Source: a bacterium UBP6_UBA1196 (GTDB lineage Bacteria; UBP6; UBA1177). From it: a DNA stretch of 36,035 bases. Numbering within the stretch: position 1 is the first letter of the stretch; the number at the start of each line of letters is the position of its first letter. The notes below the pieces were generated by a model. That model ran no database searches. It was not told the DNA's origin and was given only the letters and a program-made list of their open reading frames with translations. A program made the position numbers and the translations under genes. Positions 25,950 to 34,295 of this stretch are shown here, one piece after another. The DNA lies in assembly GCA_002310035.1 (NCBI GenBank), contig DBYC01000019.1:3781-39815 (forward strand). Reading direction: 5' to 3'.

Positions 25950-27137
25950 TTAGCGGCGGCGGATAAGAACCGCGCCGAACATGAGGTCGCGTTCGTGCAT
26001 CGGTCTGATTTTGAGGAAATCGCCGTCCGTGATTTCGGAAAGAAGTTCTTCGTTTACGAGATTTTCAAGAAGGCGTTCTTTTGCCGGGACTAAAGAAAAG
26101 TCATTGTTTTTATTGAGAAAATCTTTGATGATTTCTTCGTTTTCGCATTCAAGGAAACTGCATGTGACATAAATCAGTTCGCCGCCGATTCTTACCTTTT
26201 CGGAGAATTTCTGAATGAGTTCACGTTGCAGTTCGTTAAGGTCGGAAAGCATTTTTTCGTTGATTTTCCAGCGGTCTCCGGGATTGCGCCTGATAACTCC
26301 GCTTCCGCTGCAAGGAGAATCGATGAAAACTGTGTCAAACTGAGTGTTTATCGTGTCTAACGGGCTTGTTTTTATTTTTGCTCCGGCTCGTGCCGCACGC
26401 TCTTTGATCTCTTTGAAAAGGTGTGTTCTTGAATCGCTTGCCGTGATCTCTATCTTTTTGAAGAACGAGGCTATCGAAAGCGATTTTCCACCGCCGCCGG
26501 CGCACGGTTCAAGCAAGGTTTTAGTGTTTTTGTTTACCAAAAGCGATGCAAGCTGGCTCGATTCGTCCTGAAACTCGAAAAATCCTTTCTCGAAAAGTTC
26601 CGAATTTTTGAGGCTTCTGTTTGTCGGTTCTATAATTATTCCGGCAGGGGAGAGCGGGGCGGGAGAGTTGGCGAAACCTTCGTTTGCAAGCCTTTCCGAA
26701 AGTTCGTCTCTTGAAATTCTTACCAAATTGGTACGCAGATGAGTCTTTGCTTTTGCATTGAACCACGAAAAAACTTCCGGTTTATTCAAGTCTTTGATTT
26801 CATTGACTAAAAACTTGGGGAAAGATTCATCGAAAAATTTGCCGTAAGTTCCGTTTTTTTTCAAAATTTCTATTTTTTCTGCCAAAATTTCGTCTGGTTC
26901 GTCTTCAAAAACCATCGCGATATTTTTTGTGAGAACTTCCGTGTTTTCCGAGATTTCGTCAAAGAAAAGTTTGTGTCTCAAATAGAAGAAAAAGCGGTCT
27001 GAAACCCAGATCCTGTCGCGCTTTCCCAGCCTTTCCGCCTTGAAAAGATTGTTCAGCAGAATGTCGTATTTGTCGCTTTCTGCCTTTTGTTCCAGTGCCG
27101 AAGCCAGAATGTTTCCCAAAAACCGGTTATATCTCAT
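25950..27137 (-). CDS. RsmB-like rRNA (cytosine-C5)-methyltransferase
   Basis: 395-aa NOL1/NOP2/Sun-family methyltransferase. The N-terminal 130 residues are helical with GKRDRIWVSDRFFFYLRHK, like the NusB-type domain of RsmB. The SAM domain has LLEPCAGGGGKSLSIASFF, IDSPCSGSGVIRRNPG (motif IV Cys) and YVTCSFLECENEE (motif VI catalytic Cys). It probably methylates 16S rRNA at a cytosine, but RsmB, RsmF and other paralogues are hard to separate here. It overlaps the 3' end of aroE by 11 bases, third gene of FHA-aroE-methyltransferase. Confidence 0.88.
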   Translation of the reverse strand: MRYNRFLGNILASALEQKAESDKYDILLNNLFKAERLGKRDRIWVSDRFFFYLRHKLFFDEISENTEVLTKNIAMVFEDEPDEILAEKIEILKKNGTYGKFFDESFPKFLVNEIKDLNKPEVFSWFNAKAKTHLRTNLVRISRDELSERLANEGFANSPAPLSPAGIIIEPTNRSLKNSELFEKGFFEFQDESSQLASLLVNKNTKTLLEPCAGGGGKSLSIASFFKKIEITASDSRTHLFKEIKERAARAGAKIKTSPLDTINTQFDTVFIDSPCSGSGVIRRNPGDRWKINEKMLSDLNELQRELIQKFSEKVRIGGELIYVTCSFLECENEEIIKDFLNKNNDFSLVPAKERLLENLVNEELLSEITDGDFLKIRPMHERDLMFGAVLIRRR

Positions 27138-27882
27138 TTTTACTCGCCAGATTCAAAATAAGTCCATGGTTCGACTGCGCGTCGGCATGAAGTTCCGTGA
27201 TTTCTGCGAATTTTTCGGCCGGAAGCGTTTCGCCGAACCATCTTTTTGCTCCGAGCCAGCCCTGAAAAGCGAGCATCATTCTTGCATCGATCGAAATTTT
27301 CCCTGAAGAATATCCGATCGTTATCACATTTTTGCCTTCAACTTCGAAAGGAAGCGTGCTTATCGTCAGAAAATCGTTTTTCCATTCCGGAAGAAGCTTG
27401 AATCGGCCGAAATTTTTTTCCCATCCTTTTTCGGTCCTTCCGAAAATCGTGATTTCGCATTTTTCTTCACAAAGTGCTGCCGCGATCGAACGCGCACTGC
27501 CGCCGTTGCCTAAAATTTCGCATTTTCCAAGGTCCGTTCCCTTCATTTTGAGCCATTTGACGAGTCCGGCGCCGTCGGTGTTGTCGCCAAAAATCCTGCC
27601 GTTACTTTTGAAGATCGTGTTCACGCTTCCGGCATTTTTTGCCGTTTCAGTCAGCTCGTCGCAAAGGCCTAGAGCCTCGATTTTATGCGGTATCGTGATA
27701 TTCGCGCCGATGCATCTTTTGCATTTCAGAAGCTGAAGAAATTCTTCTTTTTCGCCTCTGAAAATTTTGTAGAGAATACGTTTGCCGGAAAGTATGGCGC
27801 AATGTTCCTGAAAAAACGGTGAAAGCGAGAAATCAAGCGGATTGCCCCAAATGTAGATGATTTTTGTCTGAGAAAGTGTCAA
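27127..27882 (-). CDS. aroE: Shikimate dehydrogenase
   Basis: 251-aa NADPH-dependent enzyme reducing 3-dehydroshikimate in aromatic amino acid synthesis. Substrate-binding SLSP (19-22), NITIPHK with catalytic Lys67, and DNTD with Asp103 are present, followed by a glycine-rich EILGNGGSARS loop for NADP. The start is taken as TTG at 27882 because no ATG exists before the conserved WGNPLDFSLSP; no ribosome-binding site is visible, and it begins three bases after the FHA gene stop, so re-initiation is likely. Slightly short for the family (270-290). Confidence 0.88.
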   Translation of the reverse strand: MTLSQTKIIYIWGNPLDFSLSPFFQEHCAILSGKRILYKIFRGEKEEFLQLLKCKRCIGANITIPHKIEALGLCDELTETAKNAGSVNTIFKSNGRIFGDNTDGAGLVKWLKMKGTDLGKCEILGNGGSARSIAAALCEEKCEITIFGRTEKGWEKNFGRFKLLPEWKNDFLTISTLPFEVEGKNVITIGYSSGKISIDARMMLAFQGWLGAKRWFGETLPAEKFAEITELHADAQSNHGLILNLASKNEI

Positions 27883-27885
27883 AAC

Positions 27886-29109
27886 TTAAAAATCGATGAT
27901 ATCGTCTGAAAGGGAATCAAATTTTTTACCGTCAGAAATGATTCCAAGGTCGATGTATTTCGCGATTTCTGACAGAAGGATGAAATCGTCGTTGTCGATG
28001 AATGAGTTGAGGTAAGGGATGACTTCAGCGGAATTGACCATGGACTGAAGTGAATCGAGCTCGGCTTTCGAAAGTTCGGAAAGTTTGCCTTTCATCGGAA
28101 TCGAGAATTCCAGTTTTCTGTGAGCCGCGATGTTTCTGTATCTGACGAGGGCGTTGTTCTGGTTCGAAATATCAATGAAGATATCCTCAAGCTGTCTGTT
28201 GGGAGCTTCGTTTTTCGGAGCAGCGTCGATTTTGAAGGAATATTCGCCGTCTTTCGCGAGAAGTGCGCGGGAAAGCGCCTTTTCCTGCGAGAAATTTTTG
28301 TTTGTGATCGATTCGCAGGCTACAAGTCCGGTCGCACCGATAGTGACTTCGATCTGTTCCGCAAACGGAGAGGTTATGTTGAGTTTCAGATAACCTGCCG
28401 ATGTCGACTGCGCGAGGATCTTGAGCAGATCGGTGATGTCCATCGCCGAAAGGCTGCCGGTCGAAGAAGTGTGCGCATTGGCAAGATTGTCTTTTTCGAT
28501 ATCAAGTTTGGAGGACTTTTTCAAAGAAAGCTTGCCGACATTGACTTTAGATTCGTAGGACTGTGTAGGATCGGGAGCTATGACCTGCGATTCTTCTGCC
28601 GGTTCCACGATCTGAAGTGACTCGTCAAGGGTGAAAGATTCCTCTTCATCATCGTCTGCTACAGGCGGTTGCGCTGCTGGAATAGTTGTTTCCATGACTT
28701 TTCTCGCATCCGTGAAACTGTTTTCTTTGAATGAAAGCTCGATCGCGTTTTCGTTCGGGGCTTCCTCTCCGCCGACCAGAATGACGGAATCACCTACTGA
28801 AAATTTCGAACCTGGTCTGATTTCGGTTTCGGTCGCAGGACTCAGTTTTTCGCCGTTGACATAAGTTCCGTTCGTGCTGTTGTGATCTTCGATGAAAAGC
28901 TTTCCGCCGCGCGCTGTGATCGAAGCGTGGTTTCTGCTGACTTTGGAATCAACGATCGCGACATCGGAAGAAATATCGCGCCCGATCGAAAGTTTCTGGC
29001 CTTCGCGGATCGAAAATTCGCCGCCGGAATACTTTCCGCTTACAAAAACGAACTTGACTTTGTTGTCATCGCTGGTGACGTTCTTTACCAGATTGCTGTA
29101 TTTTCCCAT
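27886..29109 (-). CDS. FHA-domain protein with C-terminal DUF4388-like domain
   Basis: 407-aa cytoplasmic protein. An FHA phosphothreonine-binding domain spans about residues 15-115: SIGRDISSDVAIVDSKVSRNHA, with the conserved G-R, S-x-x-H and NSTNGTYVNG. An acidic low-complexity linker follows (about 120-215). A DUF4388/PATAN-like region begins with GSLSAMDITDLLKILAQS, then YLKLN. Such architectures are common in deltaproteobacterial signalling proteins; no enzymatic domain is present. GGGAG precedes the ATG. First gene of a three-gene unit with aroE. Confidence 0.85.
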   Translation of the reverse strand: MGKYSNLVKNVTSDDNKVKFVFVSGKYSGGEFSIREGQKLSIGRDISSDVAIVDSKVSRNHASITARGGKLFIEDHNSTNGTYVNGEKLSPATETEIRPGSKFSVGDSVILVGGEEAPNENAIELSFKENSFTDARKVMETTIPAAQPPVADDDEEESFTLDESLQIVEPAEESQVIAPDPTQSYESKVNVGKLSLKKSSKLDIEKDNLANAHTSSTGSLSAMDITDLLKILAQSTSAGYLKLNITSPFAEQIEVTIGATGLVACESITNKNFSQEKALSRALLAKDGEYSFKIDAAPKNEAPNRQLEDIFIDISNQNNALVRYRNIAAHRKLEFSIPMKGKLSELSKAELDSLQSMVNSAEVIPYLNSFIDNDDFILLSEIAKYIDLGIISDGKKFDSLSDDIIDF

Positions 29110-29147
29110 AAAAATCTCCCTTTTTCAGGTTCAAAAAACAACGCAAT

Positions 29148-29175
29148 ATAGTAGTGATTAAAAAAACCTTTTCAA
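29148..29175 (-). promoter_or_regulatory. Predicted promoter of the FHA-aroE-methyltransferase unit
   Basis: Minus strand TTGAAA (29170-29175), 16-base spacer, TACTAT (29148-29153), about 39 bases before the FHA ATG. Confidence 0.45.
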
Positions 29176-29182
29176 GAAAAAA

Positions 29183-29590
29183 TCAGTTTTTCTCTTTTTT
29201 ATTGTTTGCGAGGCTTGATTCAAGCATCTTTTTCGCCGATTCGACAAAGGTTTTCAAAAGCCGTTTTTCTTCTTCAGGAGTGTCGGTTGTCCCTGAATTT
29301 TTCTCAATAAACGCTGCTCTGTCGTAAAAATCGGCGAGCTCTTTTTCTGTCGGTTCGCCTCCTTCTTCGACTTTGTCAAGAAGAAGCATCATCGAATCAA
29401 GATACTTGGACATCAGTTCTTTTTTCAGCGACTGTTCCTTGTAAAGAAGGCATTCGGAATGCTCGGAAAGAAGCTCCATCCTCTCGGTTTCGAGATTTTC
29501 AATCCTGTTTTTATACATGAAATTGAAATAGAGCGATACTGCAAGCGCGATACAGATACCGGTGAAGACCGCCAGCCGGATTTTTTTCAT
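29183..29590 (-). CDS. Small single-pass membrane protein with coiled coil
   Basis: 135-aa protein of unknown function. The start at 29590 (MKKIRLAVFTGICIALAV) has GGAGAG four bases upstream; an ATG four codons earlier overlaps that site. One N-terminal membrane segment (about residues 5-24) is followed by a charged helical region (NRIENLETERMELLSEHSE; LLLDKVEEGGEPTEKE) that would form a coiled coil outside the membrane. The left repeat array (29637-29693) lies directly upstream. Confidence 0.75.
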   Translation of the reverse strand: MKKIRLAVFTGICIALAVSLYFNFMYKNRIENLETERMELLSEHSECLLYKEQSLKKELMSKYLDSMMLLLDKVEEGGEPTEKELADFYDRAAFIEKNSGTTDTPEEEKRLLKTFVESAKKMLESSLANNKKEKN

Positions 29591-29636
29591 GCTACTCTCC
29601 ATTCTTTACAAACATCAGCCAAACGATATTTTATGG

Positions 29637-29693
29637 CATGTTTGCGGAAAATCGCAAAATTTTTTTGACCAAATCTGCGGAAATCCGCAAAAT
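29637..29693. repeat. Left 33-bp-period repeat array beside the DUF4143 gene
   Basis: Starts with CATGTT, then one 33-bp unit beginning TGCGGAAAATCGCAAAAT (29643-29675), then a terminal half-unit TGCGGAAATCCGCAAAAT (29676-29693), which contains the dyad TGCGGA-AA-TCCGCA. The first 29 bases (29637-29665) are identical to 31095-31123. It lies between the 3' end of the ATPase gene and the 5' end of the small membrane protein gene. Confidence 0.9.
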
Positions 29694-29703
29694 CGTCGAT
29701 ATT

Positions 29704-31050
29704 TTATTGATGAAAAAACTCGTCATTCAAAAATGGTGTCATATATGCCGGAAGGCAGGTCGTTTCGCCATCTTTGTGGAAATCTTTTGTGTAAATCAGG
29801 TATCTTTCACCGACACGCGACGAAAACTTTTCGCAGAAAGCATCAAGTGATTTGTGTGTTTTGTATCCTGATGACTTGACTTCTATCGGACAGAGTTTGC
29901 TGCCTCTGGAAAGCAGAAAATCAATTTCGTAATTGTGGTTGCTCTCTGTCGGGAAAGTGTAGTAAAAAAGCTCGTTTCCGCCGCTTCGCAGCATCTGGGC
30001 GACTAAATTTTCGTAAACATAGCCTAAATTCGCTTCAAGTTTATCGCTGAGCAGTCTGCTGTAAATCGTGTTTTCGGTAAAAGACTTGTCCCTGAAGGCA
30101 AGAGTCACAAAAAGCCCGGTGTCCGCGACAAACATTTTGTAACGGTAGATGTTTTTGGTCATAGGCATTCCAATGACAGGATCGTTGACATGATATGCCA
30201 GAGAGACTGTCATGCTGTCAGCCATGTCAGCCACAATTTCTGCGACACGCATTGAATCCTGATTAGGCAGCACGCTTGAAATTTGATAGCGTCCTGCGTT
30301 GCCTGTAAGCTGCGAAGGAATTGCGTCAAAAAGCTGCGAAGCTCTGCCGCTGGCGTCTATTTTGTTGAAATCATCCTTGTAAAGTTCGATTATTTCGCGC
30401 TTTTTTTCATCCACAGCCTGTAAATTGTTGGTTTGAAGGTATGTGTCAACAGCCTGCGGCATACCACCGACAAGCATATAAAGGCGCAGATCGCGCATCA
30501 GTTTGCGGTGTGAACTTTCAAGCGGTTTCTTCATATCCCAGAACTTTCGTAGAATTTCAAAAGTGCTCTCGTTCCCCAAAGCCCAGAAAAATTCCTCAAA
30601 ATCCATAGGATAAAGTGTCATTCTTGTCTCTTCGGAAGGGATCACGATGTCTCGCACATTCTTTTTGATCGAGAGCAGCGAGCCAGTTTCGATGTAGTCG
30701 TATCTGCCGTCTTTTACCAGATATTTTATCGCCTGCCGCGCCAGCGGCTGAAGCTGCACTTCATCGAAAATGATTGCGGACTCGCGCTCGTAGAGAGTGA
30801 TGCCGGTTTCAATCTGAAGGTGCATAAAGAAGAAATTCAGATCGCTCATATCGTCAAAGAGTGCGTTGATTTTTTTAGGAACATGAGCGAAATCAATAAG
30901 AATATAGGATTTATACTCATTTTTTGCGAACTGCTCGACAAGCGTGGATTTTCCGACACGTCTTGCCCCTTTCAGTAACAGTGCAGAAGTGCCTTTCCGT
31001 TCCTCTTTCCACCTGAACATTTTGTCGTAAAGTTTCCTTTTGAAAATCAT
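29704..31050 (-). CDS. AAA_14/DUF4143 family ATPase
   Basis: 448-aa protein of the ATP-binding AAA_14/DUF4143 family. Walker A is GARRVGKST (residues about 29-37), Walker B is AIIFDEVQ, and the GSLLSI sensor-like strand follows. The C-terminal DUF4143 region contains a PD-(D/E)xK-like pattern, Glu375-Ile-Asp377 with Glu390-Val-Lys392 (EIDFLL, then PIEVKSSG). The family is abundant and multi-copy in many uncultured anaerobes; its function is not established. GAGG lies 5 bases before the ATG. It stands alone, between two matching repeat arrays, unlike the housekeeping genes around it. Confidence 0.9.
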   Translation of the reverse strand: MIFKRKLYDKMFRWKEERKGTSALLLKGARRVGKSTLVEQFAKNEYKSYILIDFAHVPKKINALFDDMSDLNFFFMHLQIETGITLYERESAIIFDEVQLQPLARQAIKYLVKDGRYDYIETGSLLSIKKNVRDIVIPSEETRMTLYPMDFEEFFWALGNESTFEILRKFWDMKKPLESSHRKLMRDLRLYMLVGGMPQAVDTYLQTNNLQAVDEKKREIIELYKDDFNKIDASGRASQLFDAIPSQLTGNAGRYQISSVLPNQDSMRVAEIVADMADSMTVSLAYHVNDPVIGMPMTKNIYRYKMFVADTGLFVTLAFRDKSFTENTIYSRLLSDKLEANLGYVYENLVAQMLRSGGNELFYYTFPTESNHNYEIDFLLSRGSKLCPIEVKSSGYKTHKSLDAFCEKFSSRVGERYLIYTKDFHKDGETTCLPAYMTPFLNDEFFHQ

Positions 31051-31087
31051 GAAAACCTCGTTTTCAAATTCTTAACAAAAACAATGT

Positions 31088-31115
31088 CTTATATCATGTT
31101 TGCGGAAAATCGCAA
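31088..31115 (-). promoter_or_regulatory. Possible promoter of the DUF4143 ATPase within the repeat
   Basis: Minus strand TTGCGA (31110-31115) lies inside the first repeat unit, followed by a 16-base spacer and TATAAG (31088-31093), about 38 bases before the ATPase ATG. The equivalent TTGCGA in the left array lies about 65 bases before the small membrane protein gene. Confidence 0.4.
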
Positions 31116-31184
31116 AATTTTTTCAGCCAAAAATGCGGAAAATCGCAAAATTTTTTCAGCTGAAAATGCGGAAATCCGCAAAAT
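31095..31184. repeat. Right 33-bp-period repeat array beside the DUF4143 gene
   Basis: CATGTT, then two 33-bp units (31101-31133 and 31134-31166) sharing TGCGGAAAATCGCAAAAT plus TTTTTCAGC, then the terminal TGCGGAAATCCGCAAAAT (31167-31184). Same order and orientation as the left array, which has one full unit fewer. Confidence 0.92.
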
Positions 31185-31201
31185 TTGCGCAGTTCTTGTT
31201 G

Positions 31202-31229
31202 TTGACATTTTTCCCAAAATTCCTAAAAT
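31202..31229 (+). promoter_or_regulatory. Predicted promoter of the DUF1566/EGF-like lipoprotein gene
   Basis: Perfect TTGACA (31202-31207), 16-base spacer, TAAAAT (31224-31229), 35 bases before the GTG start, and only 17 bases after the end of the right repeat array. Confidence 0.7.
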
Positions 31230-31264
31230 AGAATGTTTTTTATTTGTCATCTCAGGAGGCAGCC

Positions 31265-34200
31265 GTGAAAAAACTCATTCTTTTACTTACCGCTTTGATA
31301 TTTTTGACCGTTTCTTGCGGCGGTTCGAAAAAAGCGGAAAATGATACTGATGCGGATATTCTTCCGGATGATGACACTCTAACAACAGATGAAGATTCTG
31401 ATTCGGACGATGATGACGACTATGTTTTAGCCGATGACGATGAAGATACAGATGAAATCAGCGACAGCAGCCCGTGCGAAAATTTCGCAAATACGGACGG
31501 CACGATACGCTACTATGAAAACGGGAATTTCGAATGCGGCTGCGCTGAAGGATATTTCTGGGGAAATTTGGGATGCAAAAAAATAACTTTTGCCAACATC
31601 TGCACAGGGCAGGAATATTGCTATGAACATGATTTGTACGGTCATACTTACTATTGCAAAGATAACAACAATCCGCCGGGACAGGACGGCTACTATGCAA
31701 AAGAAGGCTATTGCCTGAAGCAGGATTTTACGCAGAAAAACTACTACGCAGGGGAGACAACCAGTATCGACGACAATTTGAAGATCGAGTGGATGAATAA
31801 AGTCTCCGGACATTCGTACACTTGGGAAGAAGCCGTGGATTTTTGCGAAAATCTGGAATACGGCGGCCGTGACGACTGGCGGCTTCCTTTGCCGAGAGAG
31901 CTTCTGCTTGCCGGTCCGAAAGATGTTGAAGACAAAACTGAATTGTGGTCTTCCGTGTCGCTGGGCGAAAACGCATGGTATATAAATGACAAACACAATC
32001 TGGATTTGGGATATAAACTTATGGAGGCCGGTGTCCGCTGCGTGAGAGAAGATCCCGAACCTGAGGGAGAATACACTTCTTCGTCGCCGCGTTTCCAAAC
32101 CATCAGGATAAACAACGCAGAAATCGTGCGCGATATTGAAAGCGGAATCATCTGGCAGAAAAACTTTGCAGGCAATCTCAGGTGGATCGACTCGATGGTT
32201 TTCTGCGAAAAATCCGGTTATGCAGGATTTTCAGACTGGAGAATGCCAAACATAAACGAACTGACTTCCCTGGCAGACCACAAAAACGGCGGCGTTTACG
32301 ATTTCCCGGGATTTAACTCTGCCGCATATGAAAATTCCTCTTTCTGGTCATCGTCTACAGATGAATACCCGAATGAATCATCGTCGTCATATGAAGACCA
32401 GACAGTGCATTATTCACATGTTCTTGATATCAGTGACGGACGGAATGGAAATATCCTTGTAACCGACTATTGCGGAATAGTTGCAAACGCTCTGTGCATG
32501 AGAAACGATCCGTGCAGAAGCGGCTGGTTCTGGAACGGTAAAAAATGTGTCGAGTCGCCGTGCAACAGCGATCCGTGCAAAAATGACGAACATTCGGACG
32601 GAATCTGTGCCATTGAAGATTTTGATGGTTATTCGTGCGGATGTGCTGACGATTACTTCTGGAACGGTAAAAAATGTGTTTCTCCGTGCGACCCGGATCC
32701 GTGTGCTGAAGATAAAAATTCGACAGGACTCTGCATTGTTTCGGATATTGATTTATACAAGTGCGAATGCAGTGACGGCTGGTTCTGGGACGGTGGAAAG
32801 TGCGTAAATCCGTGTGAAAACGCCGACTGCGGAAAATTTGAACACGGAACAGACTGCAGGGCAGAGAGTGCGTTTGTTTATTCATGCATCTGTGAGGAAG
32901 GTTTCTACTGGTGGGGAAAGAACAAAGGCTGTACTACGAAGAAACCTGCTGCTGTGAATGTATGCACCGGCCAGAACAAATGCTACGACAATAAAAAGGA
33001 AATAAAATGCCCTGACAAGGGAAAAGAATTTTTCGGCCAGGATGCACATTATGCGGAACTCGGTTACTGTGTTCCGCAAAGTTTTTCTGTTGTTGAAAAT
33101 GTCCCGGAGGAGCCTGTTGTAATTGACAATAACATCGGGATGATGTGGCAGCGGAAAATTTCATCGGAAAACCGAAGTATAGGAACTGCCCAGATGTACT
33201 GCGAAAATCTTGTTTACGGCGGCTACGGCGACTGGAGACTGCCGACGTATGAAGAATTTATGACTATTGCCGATTACGGCAGATACTCACCCGCAGTCAA
33301 TACGGAATATTTCCCCGATCACGGGTATTTCTGGACAAATACGAATTACTACTACTATAACACAACATACTATAAAATATTTGATTTTAATGAACTTTCG
33401 GCTGTTGCTGTCAGTTACGCAGGCCCGTTATTCAACACCCGCTGTGTCCGCGGAACTGAAATATCGGGAAATCCGTTAATTTTTACACAGGAGACTTTCG
33501 GCGACAGCGTCTGGTGGAATTATGACAACGATTTGATTTTTATGAAAAATGAAAATTCGAACCACACCTGGTCAGAGGCACTGAAATACTGCTCCGAACT
33601 CGATTATGCAGGAATTTCGGACTGGAGGCTGCCGAATGTCAAAGAACTTTTCATGAATTTTGAAGCAGAAGCCCACACCTCTACAACAAAATTGTCGGAT
33701 TTGAGTTACGATCACAATTACAAAAAGGACGATAAACGCGAAAATACTTTCTGTGTCACAAACGATCCATGCGAAAAAGGAAAAATCTGGAACGGCGTTC
33801 AGTGCGTAAAAAATCCGTGCTCAGGTAATCCGTGCCAGTCAGACAAATATTCTGACGGAAGATGCAACGTCATAAACGAAGAGCTTTATTCCTGCGGATG
33901 TGATGAAACATACTACTGGAGCCAGAGCAAAATGAAATGCAGCCGCTCCTGTGATGAAACCCCGTGCGAGAACAAGGAAAACAGCAACAAAATATGTTAT
34001 GACGACGAGGCTCTTGGCTATTACTGCGGCTGTAACGAAGGATATGTCTGGCTGGATTATGAATGTATAAAGAACTGTTGTGAACCGAATCCGTGCGAAA
34101 ATCTTGAGAATTCCAATGGAACATGTGTTATAACGAAAATCATGGGACATCCCTATTGTTATTGTGAGTGTGATAAAGATTATTATTGGGATACCGGTTT

Positions 34201-34273
34201 TTATTCGTGGGAAGACGAAGACTGGGAAAACTGGACAAGCAAAGGACAATGTATGAATGATTATTCAAATTGA
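31265..34273 (+). CDS. Large lipoprotein with duplicated DUF1566 pairs and EGF-like repeats
   Basis: 1002-aa product. The GTG at 31265 is chosen for the AGGAGG five bases upstream and the signal that follows (VKKLILLLTALIFLTVSC, lipobox ending in Cys18, then GGSKK). An Asp-rich linker runs to about residue 68. Two DUF1566 (Lcl-like) copies come next, marked by DDWRLPLPRELL and DWRMPNINELTSLA, then four EGF-like modules (CNSDPC, CDPDPC, CENADC types). The same order repeats: two more DUF1566 copies (DWRLPTYEEFM, DWRLPNVKELF), then three EGF-like modules. The fourth DUF1566 copy is shortened and lacks the FWSSS/FWTNT strand seen in the others. DUF1566 domains occur in surface proteins of deltaproteobacteria and relatives; a carbohydrate- or ligand-binding surface role is inference. 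Confidence 0.88.
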   Translation: MKKLILLLTALIFLTVSCGGSKKAENDTDADILPDDDTLTTDEDSDSDDDDDYVLADDDEDTDEISDSSPCENFANTDGTIRYYENGNFECGCAEGYFWGNLGCKKITFANICTGQEYCYEHDLYGHTYYCKDNNNPPGQDGYYAKEGYCLKQDFTQKNYYAGETTSIDDNLKIEWMNKVSGHSYTWEEAVDFCENLEYGGRDDWRLPLPRELLLAGPKDVEDKTELWSSVSLGENAWYINDKHNLDLGYKLMEAGVRCVREDPEPEGEYTSSSPRFQTIRINNAEIVRDIESGIIWQKNFAGNLRWIDSMVFCEKSGYAGFSDWRMPNINELTSLADHKNGGVYDFPGFNSAAYENSSFWSSSTDEYPNESSSSYEDQTVHYSHVLDISDGRNGNILVTDYCGIVANALCMRNDPCRSGWFWNGKKCVESPCNSDPCKNDEHSDGICAIEDFDGYSCGCADDYFWNGKKCVSPCDPDPCAEDKNSTGLCIVSDIDLYKCECSDGWFWDGGKCVNPCENADCGKFEHGTDCRAESAFVYSCICEEGFYWWGKNKGCTTKKPAAVNVCTGQNKCYDNKKEIKCPDKGKEFFGQDAHYAELGYCVPQSFSVVENVPEEPVVIDNNIGMMWQRKISSENRSIGTAQMYCENLVYGGYGDWRLPTYEEFMTIADYGRYSPAVNTEYFPDHGYFWTNTNYYYYNTTYYKIFDFNELSAVAVSYAGPLFNTRCVRGTEISGNPLIFTQETFGDSVWWNYDNDLIFMKNENSNHTWSEALKYCSELDYAGISDWRLPNVKELFMNFEAEAHTSTTKLSDLSYDHNYKKDDKRENTFCVTNDPCEKGKIWNGVQCVKNPCSGNPCQSDKYSDGRCNVINEELYSCGCDETYYWSQSKMKCSRSCDETPCENKENSNKICYDDEALGYYCGCNEGYVWLDYECIKNCCEPNPCENLENSNGTCVITKIMGHPYCYCECDKDYYWDTGFYSWEDEDWENWTSKGQCMNDYSN

Positions 34274-34274
34274 G

Positions 34275-34295
34275 ATCCTTTTTTTATAAAAGGAT
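34275..34295 (+). terminator. Hairpin just after the lipoprotein stop codon
   Basis: ATCCTTTT (34275-34282) pairs with AAAAGGAT (34288-34295) around a 5-base loop, starting two bases after the TGA. The stem is AT-rich and has no T-run after it, so it is a weak terminator candidate. Confidence 0.4.

Noticed and set aside
29638..29850. Plus-strand frame starting MFAENRKIF over the left array
   Set aside because: The 33-bp unit is 11 codons so any frame looks periodic; there is no ribosome-binding site and most of the frame is antisense to the ATPase.
31095..31184. CRISPR array
   Set aside because: Only two full units, with 33-bp period and repetitive spacers; no cas genes.
31084..31344. Plus-strand frame with NAENRKIF peptide repeats
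   Set aside because: Same repeat effect; it has no ribosome-binding site and runs into the lipoprotein signal in a different frame.
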